From JAFGCL01 sp964423835 (lineage in GTDB: Bacteria > Chloroflexota > Dehalococcoidia > UBA2247 > RBG-13-53-26), in NCBI GenBank assembly GCA_964423835.1, contig CAYRGJ010000066.1, positions 1 to 6,627 of the forward strand: a stretch of 6,627 bases of DNA. Reading direction: 5' to 3'. Positions 1 through 6,055 of the stretch are shown in pieces; the first letter of the stretch is position 1, and every line of letters starts with the position of its first letter. A program made the translations under genes and the position numbers. The notes below the pieces were generated by a model. The model was not told the DNA's origin. It searched no databases and worked only from the letters and a program-made list of their open reading frames with translations.

Positions 1-105
1 GTGCAGATAGGCATGCCGGTGGAGATGACCTACCGGCGCAAGCTGGTCGATGTGCCGCGCGGCGTGAGCATCTACTACTGGTGCGCCACGCCCGTCCGGC
101 AGTAG
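1..105 (+). CDS. DUF35 / OB-fold protein, C-terminal fragment (5' end outside window)
   Basis: The frame is open from base 1 and stops at TAG 103-105, giving the last 34 residues of a protein that begins upstream. The visible end contains IGMPVEMTYRR followed by an aromatic strand (IYYWCATPV), which fits the last strands of the OB-fold domain in DUF35 (rubredoxin-like zinc ribbon plus OB-fold) acyl-CoA-associated proteins. Known family members form complexes with thiolases, as in the archaeal acetoacetyl-CoA thiolase/HMG-CoA synthase assembly, where the DUF35 protein holds the CoA-binding partners together. The gene lies 36 bases upstream of the likely thiolase start in the same direction, which is the usual DUF35-thiolase arrangement. 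The zinc ribbon is not visible because the N-terminus lies outside, so the call rests on a short tail plus context. Confidence 0.72.
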   Translation: MQIGMPVEMTYRRKLVDVPRGVSIYYWCATPVRQ

Positions 106-126
106 TCGGGACATCGAACGAATTGT

Positions 127-132
127 GGAGGA
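127..132 (+). promoter_or_regulatory. Ribosome binding site that decides the thiolase start
   Basis: GGAGGA lies directly against the ATG at 133 (no spacer) but 9 bases before the in-frame ATG at 142. A site with no spacer should not work well, so ATG 142 is the more likely start. Confidence 0.7.
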
Positions 133-141
133 ATGGCTGAA

Positions 142-1362
142 ATGGCAAACGGAATAAGGGACAAGGTAGCCATCATAGGCGTGGGTTGCACCAAGTTCGG
201 CGAGAGATGGGATACCTCCGCCGGGGACCTCCTGGTGGAGGCCTTCAAAGAGGCCATCGAGGATGCCGGGATTGAGCCCAAGGATATCGACATGGCCTTT
301 GGCGGGACCGCGATGCCGGAGACGCATCTGGGGCCGGGCGGCACGCCGCTGGCGGAGAACCTGAGGCTGGACTACGTCCCCTTCAGTCGCAACGAGAACT
401 ACTGCTGCACCGGCGCCGACACCATCAGGTTCGCCTCCTACGCGGTGGCCTCCGGCGCCGCCGACATCGCCCTGGCCATCGGCGTGGAGAAGCTGAAGGA
501 CGTGGGCACCCCGGGGCTTCCGGTGGGAGGGGTCACCACCCCGCCCCGCGGCACCCTCCAGGGCCCCATCCTGAGCGGCGGCCCGGGGTCCTTCGCCGTG
601 CTGGCCACCGCCTACTTCGCCAAGTACAACCTGGACTACAACACGGGCAAGGAGATGCTGGCCCGCATCTCGGCCAAGAGCCACTACAACGGGTCGCTGA
701 ACCCCCGGGCGCACCTGCGCAAGGCGGTATCAGTGCAGGAGATCATCGCCGCTCCCTTCATCGCCTGGCCGCTGGGGCTCTTCGATTGCTGCGGCGTCAC
801 CGATGGCGGCGCGGCCGCCATCGTGGTCCGCGCTTCGGAGGCCAAGAAGTTCCGGAAAGACCCCATATACGTCAAGTCCCTGCAGACCTGCTCTACCTCC
901 GGGGAGCCGGAGGAGTGGAGCGCCGGGCCGTGGGATGCCACCTATATCGAGATGAACCGTCAGGCCGCCCGCCGGGCCTACAAGGAGGCCGGGGTGACCA
1001 ATCCCCGCGAAGAGATCAGCTTCGCCGAGGTCCACGACTGCTTCTCCATCACCGAGGCCGTCACCATGGAGGACCTCGGCTTCAGTCCCACCGGAAGGGT
1101 CAAGGAAGACGTCTTCGCCGGGCGCTTTGCCCACGACGGCGCCCAGCCCATCAACATCAGCGGCGGCCTGAAGTCCTTCGGGCATCCCATCGGGGCCACG
1201 GGCCTGCGCATGATCTACGACCTGGTGACCCAATTCCAGGGCCGGGCCACCCTCCCCGAGCGCCAGCTGAAGAACGTCCGCCTGGGACTAACGCACAACC
1301 TGGGCGATGCTCCCCCGCGCTCCGTGATCGCCATCACCATCATGGGCCCGGAGCTCGGCTAG
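142..1362 (+). CDS. Thiolase family protein (SCP2/DUF35-associated acetyl-CoA acetyltransferase type)
   Basis: This is a complete thiolase of 406 aa from ATG 142 (409 aa if ATG 133 is used). Thiolases cleave 3-ketoacyl-CoA with CoA, or run the reverse condensation, in the cytoplasm. Numbering from ATG 133, N89-Y-C-C-T-G aligns with the NxCxSG nucleophile site, so C91 should be the acyl-accepting cysteine. H301 lies in EVHDCFSITE and H351 in GHPIGATG, both catalytic histidine motifs. The final segment reads HNLGDAPPRS, so the second active-site cysteine of classical thiolases (CxG) is absent. That is the pattern of the SCP2-like, DUF35-partnered subfamily rather than of FadA/AtoB. The substrate cannot be read. 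The gene lies between the DUF35 gene and an acyl-CoA synthetase gene with short gaps (36 and 44 bases), so one operon is likely. Confidence 0.9.
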   Translation: MANGIRDKVAIIGVGCTKFGERWDTSAGDLLVEAFKEAIEDAGIEPKDIDMAFGGTAMPETHLGPGGTPLAENLRLDYVPFSRNENYCCTGADTIRFASYAVASGAADIALAIGVEKLKDVGTPGLPVGGVTTPPRGTLQGPILSGGPGSFAVLATAYFAKYNLDYNTGKEMLARISAKSHYNGSLNPRAHLRKAVSVQEIIAAPFIAWPLGLFDCCGVTDGGAAAIVVRASEAKKFRKDPIYVKSLQTCSTSGEPEEWSAGPWDATYIEMNRQAARRAYKEAGVTNPREEISFAEVHDCFSITEAVTMEDLGFSPTGRVKEDVFAGRFAHDGAQPINISGGLKSFGHPIGATGLRMIYDLVTQFQGRATLPERQLKNVRLGLTHNLGDAPPRSVIAITIMGPELG

Positions 1363-1406
1363 GGAGCAGCTTCCGGCGGTAGGTCAATCTGGGAGGAGAT
1401 ACAGCC

Positions 1407-2879
1407 ATGATCTGCGACCCGTCCTTGAATGCGGACCTGGACCGGGCCTTCCACGCGCGGGCGGTGGCCATTGTCGGCGTGTCGAGGGATGACGCCAACC
1501 CGCCGCCGGGGTACACCGGCCTCAAGATCCTGCGCCTGCTGCGCGATGCCGGGTTCCCCGGGCGGTTGTACCCCATCAACCCCAGGGCCACCGTCATAGA
1601 TGGCCTCCCCGTCTTTGCCAGCGTCCGCGCCATCCCGGGGCCGGTGGACCTGGTGATCGTCACCATACCGGCCCAGGGCGTCCCCGCGGTCCTGGAGGAC
1701 TGCCTGGCGGCGGGCGTCGTCAACGTGCATGTCTGCAGCGCCGGCTTCAGCGAGACCGGCCTGACCGAGGGGCGGGAGGCCGAGGACCGGCTGAAGGAGA
1801 TCGCCTCCCGGGGCCGCCTGCGTGTCGTGGGGCCGAACTGCCTGGGCTACCACGTGCCGGCATCCCGGATGAACATGTACCAGGAGGTGCGCCTCCTCGG
1901 AGGCCCGGTGGCCTTCCTGTCTCAGAGCGGAGGCCATGCCCAGGACTACGTGGGATACGGCCCTCACCTGGGCATCGGCTTCAGCAAGGTGGTCAGCTAC
2001 GGCAACGCCCTCCTGATGGACGCCACCGATTTCCTGCAGTACCTGGCCGATGACGAGGAAACGCAGGTCATCTGCCTATACCTGGAAGGAACGAGGAACG
2101 GGCCGAAGCTGAGGATGCTGGCCCGCGAGATCGGCCGGTCAAAGCCCATCATCATGTGGAAAGGCGGGCTGACCTCCCAGGGGGCCCGGGCGGCAAAGAC
2201 GCACACCTCTTCCCTGGCGGGGGAGGGGCGGGTCTGGGAGGCCTTCTTCAGGCAGACCGGGGTAGTCCAGGCCGGCTCGATAGAGGAGATGGCGGACATC
2301 GCCATGACCTTCCTCCGCCTGAAGCCGATCACACGGGCGCGAGCGGCCGTCATCGTTGGCGGCGGCGGCAGCAACGTGGCCAATGGCGATATCTGCGCGC
2401 AGGAGGGCGTGGAGCTCCCGCCGCTGGGGCCCGAGACCAGGGGCCGGCTGCTGGGGCTGCTTTCGCTGGTGAACCAGAGCGTGGTCAACCCCATAGACAG
2501 CCCCGCGGTCCCATATAATGCTTCGCTGCTGCGGCAGGTGCTGGAAGCCCTGACGGCGGACCCCTCGGTGGACCTGGTCATACTGCACATGAGCACCTTC
2601 TTCCCCAAGAGGGCCACGCCGGAGGCCATCGCGGCATTCAAGGCCTGCGTCACGGACTTCGGCCGGAGGGCCCCCGAGAAACCGGTGGTGGTGGCCATCC
2701 GCGGGTCGGACCGGATGGGTGCGGAGGCCGAAGCCATGCTCCGTGACATGAGGACGGCGGGGATCACCACCTACTCTTCGATGAGGGCTGCCTGCCGGGC
2801 CCTCAAGCGCTTCGCTGACTATCACCGGTTCCAGGCCGCCTGGGGCCAGGCCGGCCAGGACCGGGCCGGCCCGCCATGA
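1407..2879 (+). CDS. NDP-forming acyl-CoA synthetase-like protein, alpha-type (no ATP-grasp domain)
   Basis: This 490 aa protein matches the alpha half of ADP-forming acyl-CoA synthetases (ACD/succinyl-CoA synthetase superfamily). Residues about 15-115 form the CoA-binding Rossmann domain (AIVGVSRDD, LYPINPRA, VDLVIVTIPAQ, CSAGFSE). Residues about 138-250 form the first ligase domain (VGPNCLG 141-147, FLSQSGGHAQD 170-180, VVSYGN 195-200). Residues about 250-470 form the second ligase-like domain. H266 in AAKTHTSSLAG corresponds to the SHTGSLAG motif, whose histidine carries the phosphate in known members. The roughly 200-residue ATP-grasp domain of single-chain members is absent, so either a separate beta subunit is encoded elsewhere or the protein has another role, such as CoA transfer. 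ATG 1407 is preceded by GGGAGGAG (1391-1398) at 8 bases. The reaction would be acyl-CoA + NDP + Pi to acid + NTP + CoA; the substrate is unknown. Confidence 0.87.
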   Translation: MICDPSLNADLDRAFHARAVAIVGVSRDDANPPPGYTGLKILRLLRDAGFPGRLYPINPRATVIDGLPVFASVRAIPGPVDLVIVTIPAQGVPAVLEDCLAAGVVNVHVCSAGFSETGLTEGREAEDRLKEIASRGRLRVVGPNCLGYHVPASRMNMYQEVRLLGGPVAFLSQSGGHAQDYVGYGPHLGIGFSKVVSYGNALLMDATDFLQYLADDEETQVICLYLEGTRNGPKLRMLAREIGRSKPIIMWKGGLTSQGARAAKTHTSSLAGEGRVWEAFFRQTGVVQAGSIEEMADIAMTFLRLKPITRARAAVIVGGGGSNVANGDICAQEGVELPPLGPETRGRLLGLLSLVNQSVVNPIDSPAVPYNASLLRQVLEALTADPSVDLVILHMSTFFPKRATPEAIAAFKACVTDFGRRAPEKPVVVAIRGSDRMGAEAEAMLRDMRTAGITTYSSMRAACRALKRFADYHRFQAAWGQAGQDRAGPP

Positions 2880-2907
2880 AGCCGGCCGGATCGCTGGACG
2901 CGCCCGC

Positions 2908-2913
2908 TATAAT
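2908..2913 (+). promoter_or_regulatory. Candidate -10 element for the lipoprotein gene
   Basis: A perfect TATAAT lies 29 bases after the synthetase stop, in otherwise GC-rich DNA. No -35 resembling TTGACA is seen at 16-18 bases upstream, and there is no extended TGn. Transcription would start near 2920, giving a leader of about 75 bases. Only the -10 supports this call. Confidence 0.4.
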
Positions 2914-2937
2914 GTATACGGCGTGCCGCCAGTGAAG

Positions 2938-2959
2938 CGGCGGCCGGCCGCGGCCGCCG
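2938..2959 (+). other. GC-only hairpin in the lipoprotein leader
   Basis: CGGCGGCC (2938-2945) and GGCCGCCG (2952-2959) pair perfectly around a 6-base loop, giving an 8-bp all-GC stem. No T-run follows, so it is not a standard intrinsic terminator for the upstream operon. If the TATAAT at 2908 is used, it lies in the 5' leader about 20 bases before the ribosome binding site and could act as a stability or translation element. Confidence 0.4.
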
Positions 2960-2980
2960 TAGTGGGAGGGCCCCGACCAG

Positions 2981-2987
2981 GGAGGAG
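2981..2987 (+). promoter_or_regulatory. Ribosome binding site that decides the lipoprotein start
   Basis: GGAGGAG is 3 bases from the GTG at 2991 but 9 bases from the in-frame ATG at 2997. The ATG is favoured on both spacing and codon. Confidence 0.65.
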
Positions 2988-2996
2988 AACGTGACA

Positions 2997-3437
2997 ATGC
3001 GCAGACTGCTGTTGGCCCTCGGGCTGCTGCTGGCCTCCTCCATCCTGCTGGCCGGCTGCGGAAAGAGCGATGAAGAGGCCATCAGGGACTCCGTCAACGG
3101 GTTCGCGGCCGCCTACAACAGCGGCGACTACCAGAAGTGCACGGAGTACCTCCAGGGCATCGACGACTCCACCCGCGAGGGGGCCATGTCCACGCTGGGG
3201 TTGGCCAGGGCCGTGGTGCAGAGCATAGAGGTGACGAGTATCACCGACATCACCATCGAGGGGTCCTCGGCCACCGCCGAGGTGACGGCCAGGGCCACCA
3301 TGGCCGTCATGTGGGGCGGCAACTCGGCCGATGAGACGGTCACCATGTCCCTCACCAGGCAGGACGGCAAGTGGAAGTTCGACTTCGACTCCCTGAAGGA
3401 CGAGCTCATGGCCGGCCTGGCGTCGGCTCTCAGGTAG
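2997..3437 (+). CDS. Small lipoprotein with NTF2-like (DUF4878-type) look
   Basis: This is a 146 aa secreted lipoprotein (148 aa if GTG 2991 is used). It begins MRRLLLALG, a charged n-region, then a leucine/alanine-rich hydrophobic stretch, then the lipobox LLAGC. Signal peptidase II should cut before this cysteine (residue 21 from ATG 2997) and the protein would be anchored to the membrane by lipid. The mature part opens with an acidic helix (EEAIRDSVNGFAAAYNSGDYQKCTEYL), followed by alternating strands with ITIEGSSATAEVTA and ending DGKWKFDFDSL. This order is typical of NTF2-like/DUF4878 extracellular domains, which have no known enzymatic activity in most cases. It probably has its own promoter (TATAAT at 2908). 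The stop overlaps the convergent radical SAM stop. The lipoprotein call is firm; the fold assignment is tentative. Confidence 0.82.
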   Translation: MRRLLLALGLLLASSILLAGCGKSDEEAIRDSVNGFAAAYNSGDYQKCTEYLQGIDDSTREGAMSTLGLARAVVQSIEVTSITDITIEGSSATAEVTARATMAVMWGGNSADETVTMSLTRQDGKWKFDFDSLKDELMAGLASALR

Positions 3438-4455
3438 CCAGCAACTGCTCGAGGTACGATGAGCTCCCGGTCTCCAGGACCTCCAGCACCAGGCGTTCCG
3501 CGCCCTCGTCAGCGCCCGTGATCTCCCGCAGCCTGCCCTTCATTCCTGAAAGCGGCTCCCGGGCCTGCGAGATCGAGTAGGCCATCCGGCCCAGCGGCGA
3601 TCGTTCGCCCTTCATCTGCAGCAGGTAGTCGATGTGCTCCAGGATCACCACCACCAGGTCATTCTCGCCCAGGAGATCCCGGTACAGGGCCGGCGGCATG
3701 CGGACCGGCATCCGGTATCTGCGGGCGATGGCGGCGAAGGACCTGTTCAGGGACCTGGCATACTTCCGATCTGGTTCGCCCCACCTGCCGCCGTCATAGA
3801 GAAGCCGGTAGTCCGCCTCCAGCCTCGGGTAGCGGTCCCGCGTTCGGGAGATGAAGTGCTCGGCCTGCCGCCCCGCCTTCAGGGTCATAGCCCCGAAGAT
3901 GATGAAGTCCGCCCCCTCCTCCCGGGCTTCAGCCACGGACCGCTCCAGCATTTCCGTGCTGTCCGTCAGGCCGGGTATCACCGGAAGCAGGAACACGCCG
4001 CAGGCCAGCCCTTGATTCTTGAAGAAGCGCAGGGCCTGCAGTCTCTCAGCCGGGGGAGGCACCCGCGGCTCCACCGCGGCGCTGAGGACCGCATCCACAG
4101 ACGAAAAGCTGAAGCTGACAATAGCCCGGCTCCGCTGGTTGATAGCTTTCAGGATATCAACGTCCCTGGTGACCAGGGTCGACTTGGTCAGCACGTGGAC
4201 CGGGAAACCAGAGTCGTGCACCGCCTCGAGGGCCCGGCGGGTCAACCCGTACTTCTTCTCGATGGGCTGGTAGCTGTCACCGACGCCGCCCCCAAGCATG
4301 ACGTAGCCCCTGGGCAGGGGCCGCCGCCGCCGCCGGGGATCGAGCTCCCGGCGAAGAACCTCCACCGCATTCACCTTGACCCCCACATCCTCCCCAAAAT
4401 CCCCTGGCACGTAGTACCCCTCCGCCCGACCGTCGCAATACACGCAGTCGTCATG
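3430..4455 (-). pseudogene. Radical SAM protein (SPL-like), broken at the 5' end inside the cluster motif
   Basis: About 340 codons of a radical SAM enzyme related to the spore photoproduct lyase-like group are intact. On the minus strand the frame reads HDDCVYCDGRAEGYYVPGDF, the end of the CxxxCxYCDxR iron-sulfur/SAM motif. It continues with a GGGVGDSYQPIE segment (the GGE/SGVTDPYQPIE position), then FSFSSVDAVLSAAVEPRVPPPAERLQAL, then FLLPVIPGLTDS, all typical of this family's barrel. The frame is closed by TGA (4456-4458), which occupies the exact position of the first cysteine of CxxxCxxC. The only nearby start is GTG 4443, inside the motif, which would lose two of the three cluster cysteines. 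The family normally has about 30-40 residues before this point, and they are missing. Composition drops sharply at the same place. A truncated, non-functional gene is the best reading; a selenocysteine at the TGA is possible in principle but not supported by upstream sequence, which has further TAA stops in frame. Confidence 0.75.
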
Positions 4456-4619
4456 TCATATGCAGCATCTACACAAAACGGTGGAATTCCTTTATGGACA
4501 AGAACTCAGCTTCGTGATAGCTTAGCGTCAGGCAGACCCGTCCACCATCAGTAGCAGAATACAGCCGTAACCAAGCGCCGCCGCTGCGTTGTCTGATGGA
4601 CTGATCTGATAAGTATATC
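4456..4619. other. Non-coding junction between the broken radical SAM gene and the accessory block
   Basis: This stretch of about 165 bases holds no gene I can support. Its GC content is about 46% (51 of 110 bases in 4451-4560), against 81 of 120 in 4321-4440 just inside the radical SAM gene. In the radical SAM frame (minus strand) it contains stops at 4456-4458, 4492-4494, 4522-4524 and 4528-4530. No tRNA, integrase site or clear promoter was recognised. It probably carries the promoter of the following gene, but no convincing -35/-10 pair was found. Confidence 0.45.
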
Positions 4620-4624
4620 GTGAC

Positions 4625-4628
4625 GGAG
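4625..4628 (+). promoter_or_regulatory. Ribosome binding site favouring GTG 4635
   Basis: GGAG at 4625-4628 is 6 bases before the in-frame GTG at 4635, whereas GTG 4620 has no purine-rich site before it. This favours 4635, though both starts are weak codons. Confidence 0.4.
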
Positions 4629-4634
4629 CATCAG

Positions 4635-5513
4635 GTGACTACCCCCGAATCCGAGGTTGGGTGGATACCGGACCTGCCCGACTTCACCATCGATGCCATT
4701 GAGGATGACTGGCAGGCGCTCGACATCTGGCAGCGACAGACGGATTCTGCCATAGCAGAGCACACCGCCAAGTTGGCCTCGCTGAAGGAGGTTCACTGGC
4801 AGATATATGCCGAACGGGGGCGGCTGCTCTCCATGGCCGAGCGGCTCTACCGGAAGGACCGTCCCCTCCTGGTAGGGAGGAAGCTCCAGACGGCATGGCG
4901 GCGTGAGCTTGCCAAACTGCCAGTGGACCCCAGCCTCTACACCCGCTACCGGCAGATAGCTGAGGATCCCGAGGGCACCTTCCAGCGGTCTGGTGGTGAC
5001 ATCAGCAAGGTTGCCCGCCGTCCCCGGAAGAAAAATGCAGGGGCTGCAACGATATCTGAAAAGCCACTGGACGAGGTTATCGGGGCGCTGGGAAGCGGCC
5101 GGGTTGTTCCATGCGGCCCGTGCGGGAAGCTCAAACACCTACGCCAATTGCTTCATGACCGCAGTTTCGATTGCTCTTCCTGCCCGGAAGCCGAGAGGAT
5201 AGACCAGGACATCGAGGCCAAGGCTCGCCTGACCGAACTCCGGGCCGATCCGCTCTATGGGTGGATGAGGAAGTTGGTCGTCCAGAAAGGCAAGTATGCT
5301 GGCACCATCCGGAAGGACTCCTGGGTGCGGGAGCGGTACGGATACAATATTGACCGGATCGCCCAGCAGGAGGGCTTCCACGACGATGAGTACAACAGGT
5401 TCACCGAGTCGCGCCTCAGGCTATACCGGGAGGAGCGCAACCTGGGCCTCAAGGGCAAAAGGCGGGGGGTGTTCCAGCATGGCAAGTACCCGACACAACC
5501 CCAGCTGTGGTGA
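4635..5513 (+). CDS. Hypothetical protein with a four-cysteine (zinc-ribbon-like) centre
   Basis: I do not recognise this gene. It gives 292 aa from GTG 4635, or 297 aa from GTG 4620; numbering below is from 4620. The start is acidic (residues 1-30), followed by a predicted helical stretch (about 28-100: DDWQALDIWQRQTDSAIAEHTAKL, then AERGRLLSMAERLYRKD). A basic linker (VARRPRKKN, 131-139) precedes C165-x2-C168 and C185-x2-C188, spaced 16 residues apart, a plausible single zinc site. The last third is rich in Arg, Lys, Tyr and Trp (YGWMRKL, SWVRERYGYNIDRIAQQ), suggesting nucleic-acid contact. There is no signal peptide or membrane segment. The neighbours are also unrecognised, and the gene follows a disrupted host gene, so it looks like accessory or phage/element cargo. 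A structural zinc protein or small DNA-binding factor is possible; no catalytic motif is visible. Confidence 0.7.
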   Translation: MTTPESEVGWIPDLPDFTIDAIEDDWQALDIWQRQTDSAIAEHTAKLASLKEVHWQIYAERGRLLSMAERLYRKDRPLLVGRKLQTAWRRELAKLPVDPSLYTRYRQIAEDPEGTFQRSGGDISKVARRPRKKNAGAATISEKPLDEVIGALGSGRVVPCGPCGKLKHLRQLLHDRSFDCSSCPEAERIDQDIEAKARLTELRADPLYGWMRKLVVQKGKYAGTIRKDSWVRERYGYNIDRIAQQEGFHDDEYNRFTESRLRLYREERNLGLKGKRRGVFQHGKYPTQPQLW

Positions 5514-5526
5514 TCAGGATCATGGT

Positions 5527-5546
5527 GGTGGACTATTTGTCCCGCC
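5527..5546. terminator. Weak stem-loop between convergent genes
   Basis: GGTGGAC (5527-5533) can pair with GTCCCGCC (5539-5546) around TATTT, with one bulged base and one G-T pair. It lies between two convergent stops (5513 and 5549), where a shared terminator would be expected. No T-run follows on either strand, so it is only a candidate. Confidence 0.22.
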
Positions 5547-5548
5547 TG

Positions 5549-5959
5549 CTATGGCCCCTCAGTGTCCAGTTCTTGATAGAATCTCTGAAGCTCACTCATC
5601 GAGGTCTTCAGTTGTGCTCGCAACTTCTTGGCATACCTGGGGTGTCCGTAGTTCTCGATGCCGTAGATGAAGGCGCAGGCACACTGGAGGCAGTAGTAGT
5701 ACGGGCTACTGTGTTCTCTCATCTCAAACTGGATGGAGACTACGACGGCGACATGCATGCCGCACATGCCGCACCGAGGCTTGTCAGTTCGGATGTGGAC
5801 GCCATCAATGCCCCCTTTTGCCAGGCTCCTTGGGTCGATATCTCGCCATCTGGCTTCGGGCCACCATTCTCCCTCCAGGTTTAGCTTCGTAATCTGCTTC
5901 CCAGCGATGCCCTCTATCTCGGCGTCGTCAAGGTCTGGTAGGTCAATCTTGATCTTCAT
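5549..5959 (-). CDS. Hypothetical 136 aa protein with paired CxxC motifs
   Basis: I do not recognise this protein. It begins MKIKIDLPDLDDAEIEGIAGKQ, a short strand followed by an acidic helix. It then has EWWPEARWRDIDP, C63-G-M-C66, a central strand (VAVVVSIQF), and C90-L-Q-C93-A-C95. Two CxxC pairs separated by about 23 residues fit a zinc ribbon. The C-terminal third (about 105-130) is a charged amphipathic helix (HPRYAKKLRAQLKTSMSELQRFYQEL), possibly a coiled coil or dimerisation arm. The opposite strand also carries an ORF here (125 codons), but it shows no motif, while the cysteine pattern and helix order make the minus-strand reading better. No Shine-Dalgarno site precedes ATG 5959; a TAGAAT lies just upstream instead. 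The gene is convergent with the preceding four-cysteine gene and divergent from the HTH gene. Confidence 0.62.
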   Translation of the reverse strand: MKIKIDLPDLDDAEIEGIAGKQITKLNLEGEWWPEARWRDIDPRSLAKGGIDGVHIRTDKPRCGMCGMHVAVVVSIQFEMREHSSPYYYCLQCACAFIYGIENYGHPRYAKKLRAQLKTSMSELQRFYQELDTEGP

Positions 5960-5965
5960 AGGCGC

Positions 5966-5971
5966 ATTCTA
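5966..5971 (-). promoter_or_regulatory. Candidate -10 element giving a leaderless transcript
   Basis: On the minus strand TAGAAT ends 6 bases before ATG 5959, so transcription would begin at or next to the start codon. No ribosome binding site is present between them, which fits leaderless translation. No -35 match is seen at normal spacing, so this rests on the hexamer and its position. Confidence 0.35.
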
Positions 5972-6007
5972 CCACGGCAATCCAGGCGGTTAGGTTGTAA
6001 GAGCCGG

Positions 6008-6037
6008 TTGACAGGACTGAGTCTTAGATGATATAAG
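6008..6037 (+). promoter_or_regulatory. Sigma-70-type promoter of the HTH gene
   Basis: A perfect TTGACA (6008-6013) is followed after 18 bases by TATAAG (6032-6037), five of six matches to TATAAT. The start of transcription would be near 6044, about a dozen bases before the ATG at 6056. It is the best promoter in the window. Confidence 0.7.
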
Positions 6038-6045
6038 TTTTATCA
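6029..6045. promoter_or_regulatory. 17-bp dyad overlapping the -10: candidate operator
   Basis: TGATATAAGTTTTATCA is symmetric about G6037 with seven of eight base pairs matching. It covers the -10 hexamer and the probable transcription start, where a bound repressor would block RNA polymerase. The next gene encodes a helix-turn-helix protein, so autoregulation is the simplest inference. AT-rich sequence can give such dyads by chance. Confidence 0.45.
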
Positions 6046-6055
6046 CGAAGAGCTT

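Noticed and set aside
1997..2770. Minus-strand ORF (257 codons) opposite the synthetase gene
   Set aside because: Low-information Ser/Arg/Pro composition typical of GC-rich antisense; the plus strand is a clear acyl-CoA synthetase.
4318..4338. CCG triplet run as a regulatory repeat
   Set aside because: It lies within the radical SAM frame and encodes an arginine run; codon repetition in GC-rich DNA is a sufficient explanation.
4456..4458. Selenocysteine insertion at the TGA in the radical SAM motif
   Set aside because: The frame upstream of it has more stops (TAA at 4492 and 4522, TGA at 4528) and no clear family sequence, so truncation explains it better.
3634..4554. Long plus-strand ORF (306 codons) opposite the radical SAM gene
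   Set aside because: It is rich in His, Pro, Gly and Arg with no domain, as expected for the antisense of a GC-rich gene; the minus strand carries clear radical SAM motifs.
4560..4620. Promoter for the four-cysteine gene (TTGTCT 4589-4594 with TATATC 4614-4619)
   Set aside because: The spacing is 19 bases, both hexamers are poor matches, and the -10 would touch the first GTG.
4548..5138. Minus-strand ORF (196 codons) opposite the four-cysteine gene
   Set aside because: It has no recognisable motif or ribosome binding site, while the plus strand has a longer frame with ordered cysteine pairs and a plausible start.
5511..5522. Palindrome TGATCAGGATCA as a terminator hairpin
   Set aside because: The two arms are separated by only 2 bases, too few for an RNA hairpin loop, and no T-run follows.
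5507..5884. Plus-strand ORF (125 codons) opposite the 136 aa paired-CxxC gene
   Set aside because: No motif is visible, and it would overlap the end of the preceding gene; the minus-strand reading has two CxxC pairs and a regular helix order.
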